Assembly (NCBI GenBank): GCA_937968015.1
Contig: CALBSO010000082.1
Location: 1-33,016 of the forward strand
Direction of reading: 5' to 3'
Origin: an uncultured Thermomicrobia bacterium
Lineage (GTDB): Bacteria; Chloroflexota; Chloroflexia; Thermomicrobiales; JALYUS01
Length of the DNA: 33,016 nt
The number at the start of each line of letters is the position of its first letter. Positions within the stretch are counted from its first letter, which is position 1. Position numbers and translations under genes: made by a program. This document shows, in pieces, positions 7,911 to 15,059 of the stretch. The notes beneath the pieces are model-generated. The model worked only from the letters and a program-made list of their open reading frames with translations, was not told the DNA's origin and did no database searches.

Positions 7911-8932
7911 GCCGCCACCCCCTGCGATACGCCGGTAATCTGGCGGAGATCGTCGGTGAAGGAGCGCGCCCGCGCGTATTCTGCCGCATGGCAGGGCGCG
8001 TTGGCGTAGACGATCGCCTCCACGAGGCGCACGAAGGGACGAAGCGGCTCGACCAGCCACCACTGCTGTCGCTGCGTCTCACGCAGATATTCGCGGTCGG
8101 TCAGGGCGGGATCGAAGGCGACGAGTCGCCGCTCATCGAGGTCGGTCAGCGTGCCGAGAAAAAGGGCACGGACGGCGGCGCGATAGTCACCCTGGGCGGC
8201 GAGCGCGTCCGCGTGCTGCCGCCATTCCGCCGCCGTTCGGGGCGGGAGCGCCGCATCGGCGGCGGGCTTCCTGGTCCGCCTGCGCCGCCGTCGCGCGATG
8301 AAGAAGGTAACGACGGTAGCACATGCGAGGGCGAGGACGATGAGCAGGACCGGCGAGCCGAGCAGGGCGAGCAGCCGCACCACCGGGCCAGCGCCGGGGA
8401 TGTTGGCGGGCGCGTTCGGCGTCGGAACGCGCCGGAGCGGCCGGAACGGGCGGCGCAGTTGCTCCCCGATCCACGATTGGAAGCGGATCGCCTGCTTCTG
8501 CACGGCGTTCGGCTCCGCCTCCCGGAAGGCGCGGTCGCTCAGCACCCGGTCGAGTTTCTCCCGCGCCTGTGGGTCCGGTGTGGCGCTCTGTGCATCGGTA
8601 AGGAGAGCGTGGAGCGATGTCAGTTCCACGACTGCCTGCTCCGTGTCCGGCGGCGAGCGGCGAAGCGCGGCGAGCGCGGCGCTCTGCGGGGCCGGATACC
8701 GCGTGCCGCCCACCGTCACGCCGTCAATGCCGTCGAGGGCTTCTCGCGCCCGCTGGATCGCGGCATCCCGTGGCGCGCCCGCGAGTGATTGCGCTTGTGC
8801 CAGGGCATCCCGCGCGGTGGTGACTCGTTGGATGTAGACCGATAGGTCCACATCGGCAGCACGGACGGCGTCAGGCAGGCAGGCGAGTGCAACGACGCAG
8901 ATCGCAACGCGGAACAGCGCCCGCAGCCTCAC
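7907..8932 (-). CDS. DUF4129 domain-containing membrane protein
   Basis: 341 residues. A signal peptide (about 1-25, ending AVRA/A) is followed by a helical extracytoplasmic region with many Ala and Gln, a transmembrane helix near 193-213 (SPVLLIVLALACATVVTFF), a basic stop-transfer (RRRRRRTRK), and a cytoplasmic DUF4129 domain near 235-330 (WRQHADALAAQGDYRAAVRA, LTDREYL, ARSFTDDLR). DUF4129 is typically a partner of DUF4350 and transglutaminase/MoxR clusters. It starts with GTG in a GTGA overlap with the upstream gene (8929-8932) and ends in an ATGA overlap with the downstream one, so all three proteins are translationally coupled. Molecular function is unknown. Confidence 0.85.
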   Translation of the reverse strand: MRLRALFRVAICVVALACLPDAVRAADVDLSVYIQRVTTARDALAQAQSLAGAPRDAAIQRAREALDGIDGVTVGGTRYPAPQSAALAALRRSPPDTEQAVVELTSLHALLTDAQSATPDPQAREKLDRVLSDRAFREAEPNAVQKQAIRFQSWIGEQLRRPFRPLRRVPTPNAPANIPGAGPVVRLLALLGSPVLLIVLALACATVVTFFIARRRRRRTRKPAADAALPPRTAAEWRQHADALAAQGDYRAAVRALFLGTLTDLDERRLVAFDPALTDREYLRETQRQQWWLVEPLRPFVRLVEAIVYANAPCHAAEYARARSFTDDLRQITGVSQGVAA

Positions 8933-9903
8933 GCGATCCCCCGCGCCGCGCGTTCGGCGGCACCGCGTTGCAGGAGCAGATCAATGTCAAACCCCTCGCG
9001 CCGCAGCCGCAGATCGCTGAAAAAGAGCGTGCTGACCGTCACGGCGATCGGCGCCATCACGACATCCACGAGCGAGGCGACGATGGCGAGCAGCACGACG
9101 CCCGCGCCACCACCGAGCAAATCCTCCGACGACGTGAACCCGGCAATCAGGAAGCCTAACCCACCAGGCACCGCCGCCACGAACAGCCGCAGCATACCGA
9201 CAACGATCAATAAACCCACCAATCGCCACCACGAGCCGCGCGCGAGGCGATTGCTCCGCGCCAGCCCCGCGACGGGCCGCCGCCCTTCCAGCACAATCGC
9301 TTGCGGCGCGAGTTGCCAACTGACATATAAGAAGAGCGCGAACGGCGCGCCGACGAAGAAGGTACATATCGTGATCGCACCGAGCGCAACGGTCGAGAGC
9401 AGCGATGCGCCGAGCAGCGACCAATACCGCCGGCGTGCGTGCATGTACGCCGCGCCGAGCGTGCAGGGCTGGCTGAGCGTCCGCAGTCCCGCAATGGTGA
9501 TGAGCGCGCCGGTACCGAGTGTCTGGATCGCGAGGGTGATAAATGCCGCGACAACGACGATGAAAAAGGTCGCTGTCGCGTCGGTCGTCACGGCGGCGTG
9601 CGCGCCGACCCGTGCGTACGTCGCCGGGTCGAAGGGATTGAACGGCGTGAAGAGCGTCGAGACGAAGGCGGAAAGCAGATGCGCGGGAATGACGGTGAAC
9701 GCAGCGGCAGTAGTGAAGAGGCCGATATCACGCCGCACCACCCGCACGCCCTCGTCCACCAGCGCGGGCACGATGCGCGGCACGAGGCGCGGCGGCGGCA
9801 CGGCGGGCAGGAGCACCGGCACCGGCATGGCTGGATGCCAACCTCCTGGCATCGGCCCCGGCTGATACGGGAACGGCACGAATTGTCCGGTCGGCGGCTG
9901 CAT
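8929..9903 (-). CDS. Multi-pass membrane protein, first gene of the DUF4129/DUF4350 operon
   Basis: 324 residues. A Pro-rich cytoplasmic N terminus of about 45 residues (QFVPFPYQPGPMPGG) precedes a segment typical of DUF7544/glycerophosphodiesterase-membrane-domain-like proteins (about six hydrophobic stretches between residues 60 and 300, including FTVIPAHLLSAFVSTLF, ATFFIVVVAAFITLAI and GAITICTFFVGAPFALFLYV). The stretch APQAIVLEGRRPVAGLARSN, followed by GSWWRLVGLL, is the characteristic loop of that group. The ATG follows GAAGGAGCGGA. Its stop overlaps the GTG of the DUF4129 gene. The role is unknown; context suggests a membrane complex with the two downstream products. Confidence 0.75.
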   Translation of the reverse strand: MQPPTGQFVPFPYQPGPMPGGWHPAMPVPVLLPAVPPPRLVPRIVPALVDEGVRVVRRDIGLFTTAAAFTVIPAHLLSAFVSTLFTPFNPFDPATYARVGAHAAVTTDATATFFIVVVAAFITLAIQTLGTGALITIAGLRTLSQPCTLGAAYMHARRRYWSLLGASLLSTVALGAITICTFFVGAPFALFLYVSWQLAPQAIVLEGRRPVAGLARSNRLARGSWWRLVGLLIVVGMLRLFVAAVPGGLGFLIAGFTSSEDLLGGGAGVVLLAIVASLVDVVMAPIAVTVSTLFFSDLRLRREGFDIDLLLQRGAAERAARGIA

Positions 9904-10207
9904 TCCGCTCCTTCGCCAGTGGCACGGGCCGGAAAGCCCGCGCTCGGCCTATCCGGTCGTATTCTATGCGATTTCCCGACGACGTACCGCGCCGCGGTTG
10001 GCTGCCCGCGCTTTGCCCGTCGGTGCGTGGCTAGGTTAATCCGCCCGTCGGAATCAATGACCAGTTTCGCGCCGAGCGCTATCTCGTTGTCCGAGGGCCG
10101 GACATGAGACCAGAGCGGCGATACCTGTATCGGGTGATCCAGACAGGCCGATCGTGCGAATGCCAAAACGTGTATACTGCGCCCGGCGGTGAAGGAGGAG
10201 GAACGGC
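9904..10207. other. Divergent intergenic region between the DUF operon and the secreted-protein gene
   Basis: 304 bases separating two divergently transcribed units. A minus-strand TAGAAT (9966-9961) could be the -10 of the DUF operon, but it lacks a convincing -35. A plus-strand TATACT lies at 10173-10178. No convincing gene was found. Confidence 0.5.
10173..10178 (+). promoter_or_regulatory. Candidate -10 element for the 506-aa secreted protein gene
   Basis: TATACT preceded directly by TG, 29 nt before the GTG start. No good -35 is visible at 16-18 nt upstream, so this is a weak call. The following GGTGAAGGAGGAGG is an unusually strong ribosome binding site. Confidence 0.35.
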
Positions 10208-11728
10208 GTGCGGAAACGGGGTCTGTATCAGCGCTGGCGGCTCGTCGTCATCCTTGGCTTGCTCGGCAGCTCATTGACGCTCTCAACCGGTGTTCGCGCC
10301 GAACCGGACTTCCTCGATTTCGCGTTCCGGTCAGTCTGGGAGCGCACCGATCTCCCCGCCGAAAGCGGGGCGGCGACGCGGACCTTCGTCTGGGGGCCGG
10401 CCTTGTTCGTCGCGCCGGACGGCCCGAAACTCCCCCGCACCGAGCCGTACCGCGATCTCGACGGTGGCCTCCGCACTATCCAATACTTCGAGAAAGCGCG
10501 GATGGAACTGACGACGCCCGATAAAGGACGCGTGACGGCCGGGCTGCTCGTGCGGGAGATGGTCAGCGGCATGCTCCAACTCGGCGACACACAAATGGAG
10601 CCGTACGCCCCGGCGGGCGTCCCGGTCGCCGGAGATCCGACAAACAATCCCTGCCCGACATACGCGACGCTCGCGAAAGTCGCCTCGATCACACCGGGCG
10701 TCAATATCGCGCCGGACCGCACGGGCACGCCGATAGATGGCGCGCTCAAGACCGATGGTACGGTCATCCCCGTCGCCGGGATCGCGGATCCGACGACCTA
10801 TGGCTACTTCGTGCCCGAAACCAAGCACAACGTCGCCACGCCCTTCTGGGCATTCCTCACGCAGGAAGGGCCGGTGATCGGCAGCAACGGCAACCTGACG
10901 ACGGGGAAACTCTTCGATCCGCCCTTCTTCGCCATCGGCCTGCCGATCACCGAGCCGTTCTGGACGAAGGCCATCGTTGGCGGCAAATCGCGCGATGTGC
11001 TCGTGCAGGCATTCGAGCGGCGGCTTCTCACCTACACACCGGCGAACCCGGACGGTTTCAAAGTGGAGATGGGCAATGTCGGTGCGGCATACACCCGCTG
11101 GCGGTATGGGCCTGTGCCCCCACCGCCGCCGGTGACGACCGTCGAGCCGAACAATGGCCCGACCGGGTCGCTCCTGCTCTTCTCCGCGCCTGGCTTCACG
11201 CCGGATGAAACGGTCGTGCTGCGCCTCACCTTCGCCGATGGCCATACGATCGAGAAACCGGGTGGCACGGCGGGCAGTACGGGCATCGCGCGCGCCTTCC
11301 TCGAGACGAATGCGAAGGAGTACCCGGCCGGGCCGTACAAGGTGAACCTCGTCGGTACGAAGAGCAACCAGACGCGCCCCGGCGACTTCACTCTCGCCGC
11401 CCCCCCCGCGAACGGGCTGATCGTCCAGGTGCTCCCCGGCACCGGCGATACGCTGACACCCTACACGCTTTATGCCTCCGGGCTTAATCCCGGCGACAAT
11501 GTCAATGTCTGGGTCAGTGGTCCCACGGGCGTGGCGTATAACCTGAATGACTCGCGCACGCAGACCGTCAGCGATCACGGCACGATCCAGCAGACGCTGA
11601 TCCCGAAATCGCTGAATACGAGCGCGCTCGTCGGCCCGTGGGCCTTCGTCTTGCAGGAGAGTGGTACGAACGCCCGACAAGGCTCGGCAACGTTCATCGT
11701 CAACCCGCCACCGAAGGCGACCCTATAA
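10208..11728 (+). CDS. Secreted multidomain protein of a Chloroflexota-type family
   Basis: 506 residues. A signal peptide covers about 1-31 (basic start, hydrophobic core LVVILGLLGSSLTL, cleavage near VRA/EP). The N-terminal module (about 32-295) contains TFVWGPALF, TIQYFEKARMEL and VTAGLLVREMVSG, then FWTKAIVGGKSRDVLVQAF, ERRLLTYTPANP and GNVGAAYTRWRYG. That last signature recurs in secreted Chloroflexota proteins. A proline hinge (PVPPPPPVTT, near 300) leads to two beta-sandwich-like domains (about 312-392, with the GFTPDETVVLRL pattern; and 400-500, with GLNPGDNVNVWVSGPTG). The pattern resembles IPT/Ig-like domains of cell-surface proteins. There is no transmembrane anchor, sortase signal or catalytic motif. 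It probably acts outside the cell, possibly in binding. GTG start. Confidence 0.75.
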   Translation: MRKRGLYQRWRLVVILGLLGSSLTLSTGVRAEPDFLDFAFRSVWERTDLPAESGAATRTFVWGPALFVAPDGPKLPRTEPYRDLDGGLRTIQYFEKARMELTTPDKGRVTAGLLVREMVSGMLQLGDTQMEPYAPAGVPVAGDPTNNPCPTYATLAKVASITPGVNIAPDRTGTPIDGALKTDGTVIPVAGIADPTTYGYFVPETKHNVATPFWAFLTQEGPVIGSNGNLTTGKLFDPPFFAIGLPITEPFWTKAIVGGKSRDVLVQAFERRLLTYTPANPDGFKVEMGNVGAAYTRWRYGPVPPPPPVTTVEPNNGPTGSLLLFSAPGFTPDETVVLRLTFADGHTIEKPGGTAGSTGIARAFLETNAKEYPAGPYKVNLVGTKSNQTRPGDFTLAAPPANGLIVQVLPGTGDTLTPYTLYASGLNPGDNVNVWVSGPTGVAYNLNDSRTQTVSDHGTIQQTLIPKSLNTSALVGPWAFVLQESGTNARQGSATFIVNPPPKATL

Positions 11729-11731
11729 CGG

Positions 11732-11928
11732 GCAATGAGCAGTGAGCAATGAGCAACGAGCAAGGCCAGAGAGCGCCCGCAAGCACGCAAAGACGCGCCC
11801 TTGTTTTGCTCGTGCTGCTCTTGGTGGTTGAGACATCGGCTCGTAGCCGCACCCGTGCCTTTCCTGCTCGCGAGCGACTGCCGCGGCATCTACTCGTTAC
11901 TCATTGCTCATTACTCATTGCTCACTGC
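11732..11928. repeat. Long imperfect inverted repeat built of GAGCAAT-type heptads
   Basis: The left arm 11732-11760 is a run of seven-base units (GAGCAGT, GAGCAAT, GAGCAAC). The right arm 11893-11928 is the reverse complement of a related run (GCAGTGAGCAATGAGTAATG and on), two heptads longer. About 130 bases of unremarkable sequence lie between. The unit resembles the short tandemly repeated heptanucleotides described in other bacterial genomes. It has no coding capacity that I trust. The arms could pair in RNA, perhaps ending transcription of the upstream gene. Confidence 0.7.
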
Positions 11929-11938
11929 TGAATTCGTT

Positions 11939-11944
11939 TATACT
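11939..11944 (+). promoter_or_regulatory. Candidate -10 element for the cupredoxin gene
   Basis: TATACT, 41 nt before the ATG at 11986. The only -35-like match (TTGCTC, 11918-11923) lies within the heptad repeat arm with a short 15-nt spacer, so the repeat may supply part of the promoter. Confidence 0.35.
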
Positions 11945-11985
11945 GCCGCGAGTGTGCGTTGTGTCTGCGATGGAGGAGATGCGAC

Positions 11986-12447
11986 ATGGGTTTCAGGGAA
12001 CGACCGCTTGCCTTGGCTGTGCTGGGATTGATGGGGATCGGTCTGATTGGCGTGATCGCGCTCCAAACCGTGCCCCCGCCGGCGGTACCGACGAAAGTTC
12101 CACAGGCCGCGGCCACGACAGCGCCGGTACTCTCATCCCCTACCGCCGCGCCGGCCGCGAGTAGCGGCGGCGGAGCCAGCACGACGATCAACACGACAGA
12201 GAAGGACTTCGCCATCGCGCTCGACAATTCGTCGGTGTCAGCCGGCTCCGTGACCTTCAAAATCAACAATCAAGGCCCCTCACCGCATAACATCACGATC
12301 AAGGAACTGAAAAAGATGAGCGATACCTTCGATGCCGGAAAGACCGGACAGTTCACGGTGGATTTGCCCGCAGGCACGTACACCGTCATCTGCGACATCC
12401 CCGGCCACGAGCAACTTGGGATGCATGTCATGCTGACGGTGAAGTAA
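11986..12447 (+). CDS. Membrane-anchored or secreted cupredoxin (type 1 copper protein)
   Basis: 153 residues. An N-terminal hydrophobic segment (about 8-27) serves as signal anchor or signal peptide, and a Pro/Ala/Ser/Thr linker (30-65) follows. The cupredoxin domain (about 68-153) has a complete type 1 copper site: H101 (SPHNITI), C136, H141 and M146 (CDIPGHEQLGM), with the C-x4-H-x4-M spacing of plastocyanin-like proteins. It would act as an extracytoplasmic electron carrier or copper-binding protein; the redox partner is not evident here. The ATG at 11986 follows GGAGGAGATGCGAC; in-frame codons before it are judged untranslated. It is probably a single gene, with the ABC operon starting after a repeat. 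Confidence 0.85.
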   Translation: MGFRERPLALAVLGLMGIGLIGVIALQTVPPPAVPTKVPQAAATTAPVLSSPTAAPAASSGGGASTTINTTEKDFAIALDNSSVSAGSVTFKINNQGPSPHNITIKELKKMSDTFDAGKTGQFTVDLPAGTYTVICDIPGHEQLGMHVMLTVK

Positions 12448-12455
12448 CGCGTCGC

Positions 12456-12480
12456 GAGTAACGAGTAACGAGTAACGAGG
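12456..12480. repeat. Tandem GAGTAAC heptads
   Basis: Three perfect head-to-tail copies of GAGTAAC (12456-12476) followed by a partial fourth unit (GAGG). They lie in the 76-nt gap between the cupredoxin stop and the ABC ATPase. They are related to the heptads at 11732-11928 and 32070-32122. Confidence 0.8.
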
Positions 12481-12523
12481 ACCGGCAGTCGCGGGTTTCC
12501 CCGCCCACAAGGAGGCGGCGCGC

Positions 12524-13480
12524 GTGTCGCTGGAGATAGAGCATATTACCAAGACGTTCGGGGAGTTCACGGCGGTGCGGGATGTCTCGTTCACCGCCGA
12601 GGCGGGGCAGATTTTCGGCTTCCTCGGCACCAACGGCGCGGGCAAAACGACGACGATGCGCATCATCCTCGACATCCTTCGCCCGGACACCGGCAGCGTG
12701 ACGTGGAATGGCGCCCCGAACACGGACGTGCCACGCCGCCTCTGGGGGTATCTGCCGGAGGAGCGCGGCCTTTACCCGAAGATGGTCGTGGAGGAGCAAC
12801 TGCTCTTCCTCGCCCAACTGTACGGCGCATCCGCGCGCGATGCCCAACGCGATTTGAATGAGTGGCTGGAGCGATTCAACATCGTTGAGAACCGACGCAA
12901 GCGTGTCGAGCAACTCTCAAAGGGCAATCAGCAGAAGATCCAGTTCCTCGCTGCCGTACTGCACGACCCGGAAATTCTCGTCATGGACGAGCCCTTCAGC
13001 GGCCTCGATCCCGTCAACGCCGCGCAGATGATCGAGGCGTTCGGCGAGATGCGGCGACGCGGCAAGACGATCATCTTCTCCACACACCAGATGGAGCAGG
13101 CGGAAGAACTCTGCCAGGCAATCGCGATCATCCATCGAGGGCGGTTGGTCGTGCATGGCGATGTGCGCTCCGTGAAGCGGAGTACGGGGCGACAGGTTGT
13201 CCGCCTCTCCCTCACGGATGACGCGGATATTCCCTGGCTGGACCGGCTACCAGGCGTGACCGTCACGAAGCGACGGCCCGATTTTGTCGAGATGGACGTG
13301 CAGCGCGGCAGCGACCCTGAGACGATCCTGCGCGCTGCGCTCGAACATGGTAGCCGCATCACCCGCTTCGAGATCGGCGAGCCGTCCCTGAATGACATCT
13401 TCCTCGCCAGTGTCGGCGGACAGGTCGCGACTGACGAAGGCGAAGCGACCGCGCCGCGCGATACGGTCGCGGTACCGTAA
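12524..13480 (+). CDS. ABC exporter ATP-binding protein (NatA-like)
   Basis: 318 residues. Nucleotide-binding domain with Walker A GTNGAGKT (35-42), signature LSKGNQQK (131-138), Walker B ILVMDEP (151-157) with catalytic E156, and the switch His H188 (STHQ). The LSKG.QQK signature and the extra C-terminal domain (about 215-300, DUF4162-like, with FEIGEPSLNDIFL) fit the NatA/YhaQ type, which pairs with a single large permease and exports Na+ or other substrates. The GTG start follows AGGAGGCGGCGCGC. The permease begins 8 nt after the stop, so they form one operon. The substrate is unknown. Confidence 0.9.
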   Translation: MSLEIEHITKTFGEFTAVRDVSFTAEAGQIFGFLGTNGAGKTTTMRIILDILRPDTGSVTWNGAPNTDVPRRLWGYLPEERGLYPKMVVEEQLLFLAQLYGASARDAQRDLNEWLERFNIVENRRKRVEQLSKGNQQKIQFLAAVLHDPEILVMDEPFSGLDPVNAAQMIEAFGEMRRRGKTIIFSTHQMEQAEELCQAIAIIHRGRLVVHGDVRSVKRSTGRQVVRLSLTDDADIPWLDRLPGVTVTKRRPDFVEMDVQRGSDPETILRAALEHGSRITRFEIGEPSLNDIFLASVGGQVATDEGEATAPRDTVAVP

Positions 13481-13488
13481 CGGAGAAG

Positions 13489-14811
13489 ATGATGCAACGA
13501 TCCTGGGAGAAAGTGTGGCTGATCGTTCGGCGCGAGTACCGGGCGCGCGTTCGGCAGCGGAGTTTCATCATCATCACGACGCTGATGGCGGTCGTCGCTG
13601 TCCTGCTCGCCTGCGCGCCGACGATCGTACAGGCGATCCGCAATGGTCGAACCGACACAACGACGATTGCGGTTGTGGATACCGCGAATCCCGCCGCGAC
13701 ACAGGGCGAGATTTCCCGCCTCGATCAGCAACTGCGTGCGGACGGCACGAGCGACCGCGCCATCGCCCTGACGGCGGTGAGCGGCCCGGTTGAGATGCTA
13801 CGCGATCAAGTGAACGCGGGAACGTACCACGGACTGCTCGTCCTCAACCACGATCCGGCGGGCGATCTGACATTCATGTACGACACGGAATCCGGCACGC
13901 GGGACACGACCGCCGCGCGCATCCAGCAAGCAGCAACATTCCTCAGCGTCCAGGACCGCCTGACACGCGCCGGGGTGGACCCGTCTCGCCAGGCGCAAAT
14001 CTTCGCACCGCCTGTATTCTCGACGAACGCAACGAAGACCACGACGAACGCGGATAGGCAATCGGAGGCGGAGAAGATTACTAATCGTGGCCTCGCCTAC
14101 ATCCTCGACATCCTCCTCTATACGACAATCATCGTTTACGGCATGTGGATCGCGGGCGGTGTGGTCGAGGAGAAGAGCAACCGGATCATGGAAATCATGA
14201 TCAACGCCGCGACGCCGACGCAACTGATGGCGGGCAAAATCCTCGGCATTGGCGCGGCGGCGCTGACACAATACCTCTGTATCACGATTCCCGGCGCGGT
14301 CGCCCTCGCCTCGCAGGGGCGGATCGCGCAGGCCTTCCTCGGCCAGCGCACCGGGGCGGCGGCGCTCGATCTGACCGGCCTCTCTGTCACCGCCGTCATC
14401 GCCTTCCTCGGCTTTTTCGTCCTCGGTTTCGCCCTCTATGCCGCGCTCTACGCGGGCGCGGGGTCGCTCGTCAGCCGCCAGGAGGATGTGCAGCAGATCG
14501 CCGCGCCGATGCAAATGGCGATGATTGGCAGTTTCTTCGCCTCCCTCTTCGCCCTCAGCAACCCGGATGCGACGCTGACGCGCGTCCTCGCGTTCGTCCC
14601 GCTTTGCAGCCCACTCGTCATGCTGACGCGCGTCCTCGTCGGCCATCCCGCGCCGTGGGAGGTCGCGCTCTCGGTGGCAATCCTGATCGCCGGTGTTGCC
14701 TTCTTCGTCGCGCTGGCGGCACGTATCTATCGCATCGGCGTCCTTCTCTATGGCGCGCGCCCGAACCTCCGCACCGTCTTCAAAGTCAATCACGCCCGCG
14801 TTGCACGATAG
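13489..14811 (+). CDS. ABC-2 type permease (NatB-like)
   Basis: 440 residues. The N terminus (KVWLIVRREYRARVRQRSF) is typical of NatB/YhaP permeases. TM1 lies at about 27-47, and a large extracytoplasmic domain spans about 48-200. Then come five or so further helices (around 203-222, 250-270, 290-320, 340-365, 390-425) with the conserved YGMWIAGGVVEEKSNRIMEI block linking to the ATPase. It forms the membrane half of the exporter with the preceding ATPase. The start could be either of two adjacent ATGs (13489 or 13492) behind GGAGAAG. Substrate unknown; sodium, peptides or antimicrobial compounds are all possible for the family. Confidence 0.88.
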   Translation: MMQRSWEKVWLIVRREYRARVRQRSFIIITTLMAVVAVLLACAPTIVQAIRNGRTDTTTIAVVDTANPAATQGEISRLDQQLRADGTSDRAIALTAVSGPVEMLRDQVNAGTYHGLLVLNHDPAGDLTFMYDTESGTRDTTAARIQQAATFLSVQDRLTRAGVDPSRQAQIFAPPVFSTNATKTTTNADRQSEAEKITNRGLAYILDILLYTTIIVYGMWIAGGVVEEKSNRIMEIMINAATPTQLMAGKILGIGAAALTQYLCITIPGAVALASQGRIAQAFLGQRTGAAALDLTGLSVTAVIAFLGFFVLGFALYAALYAGAGSLVSRQEDVQQIAAPMQMAMIGSFFASLFALSNPDATLTRVLAFVPLCSPLVMLTRVLVGHPAPWEVALSVAILIAGVAFFVALAARIYRIGVLLYGARPNLRTVFKVNHARVAR

Positions 14812-14820
14812 GTTGAAGCC

Positions 14821-14859
14821 GCTTTCCTTCCTTTTCGGGAAGGGATCGAGGGTTAGGTA
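14821..14859 (-). repeat. Diverged copy of the CCCTTCCC/GGGAAGGG hairpin repeat
   Basis: Read on the minus strand, this element (acctaaccc, a TCGAT, then cccttcccg and ggaagg) aligns with the copies at 16186-16227 and 27996-28034. It carries a short stem (CCTTCC 14826-14831 with GGAAGG 14838-14843). It sits just behind the NatB-like permease stop. Confidence 0.6.
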
Positions 14860-14875
14860 CTACCCTTTGCGGGTC

Positions 14876-14904
14876 TTGACAGGACAGGTCGGCGGGTGTA
14901 CATC
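14876..14904 (+). promoter_or_regulatory. Candidate promoter of a mini transcription unit
   Basis: A perfect TTGACA at 14876-14881, 17 nt, then a weak TACATC at 14899-14904. It lies in the gap between convergent genes and can only drive the short unit that ends at the hairpin at 15016-15050. Confidence 0.35.
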
Positions 14905-14940
14905 AGAAACAGGAACTGTGATCAGCAGGAGGGATGGTAG

Positions 14941-14973
14941 ATGAGCCCGCCGAAGGATCAGACGCCCATCTAG
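14941..14973 (+). CDS. Possible 10-codon leader or micropeptide
   Basis: ATG to TAG, encoding MSPPKDQTPI. It is preceded by AGGAGGG at 14927-14933 with a 7-nt spacing, as good as any ribosome binding site in the window, and followed 43 nt later by an intrinsic terminator. An overlapping 39-codon frame starts at 14934 and ends at 15053 but has a 0-1 nt spacing and reads through the terminator. It might be a micropeptide, or the transcript may act as a small RNA. No homologue is known to me. Confidence 0.25.
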   Translation: MSPPKDQTPI

Positions 14974-15015
14974 GGCGTGGAGAACAGACGAACACTGTTT
15001 CGGTTCCAAAGGAGA

Positions 15016-15050
15016 GTGCGGACGCGATGAGTGGCGTCCGCACTTCGATT
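15016..15050 (+). terminator. Intrinsic terminator between convergent units
   Basis: A perfect 10-bp stem (GTGCGGACGC 15016-15025 with 15034-15043), 8-nt loop, then ttcgattt. It ends plus-strand transcription ahead of the oppositely oriented queG. Confidence 0.75.
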
Positions 15051-15059
15051 TAAGGGGGA

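Noticed and set aside
9904..10166. Possible gene remnant on the minus strand upstream of the DUF operon
   Set aside because: A short stretch looks protein-like, but the frame continues as a shadow of the membrane protein gene and has no start signal.
10331..11680. Long minus-strand frame opposite the 506-aa secreted protein
   Set aside because: Arg/Gly/Ala-rich shadow of a high-GC gene; the plus-strand product has a signal peptide, ribosome binding site and recognisable modules.
11732..12480. CRISPR-like array
   Set aside because: The repeats are direct heptads without spacers, far too short for CRISPR repeats, and no cas gene is present.
13798..14793. Minus-strand frame opposite the NatB-like permease
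   Set aside because: Highly charged composition, no fold signature; the plus strand encodes a clear permease.
14934..15053. 39-codon frame overlapping the possible micropeptide
   Set aside because: Its ATG is only about one base from the ribosome binding site and it reads through the terminator hairpin, so the 10-codon frame is the better candidate.
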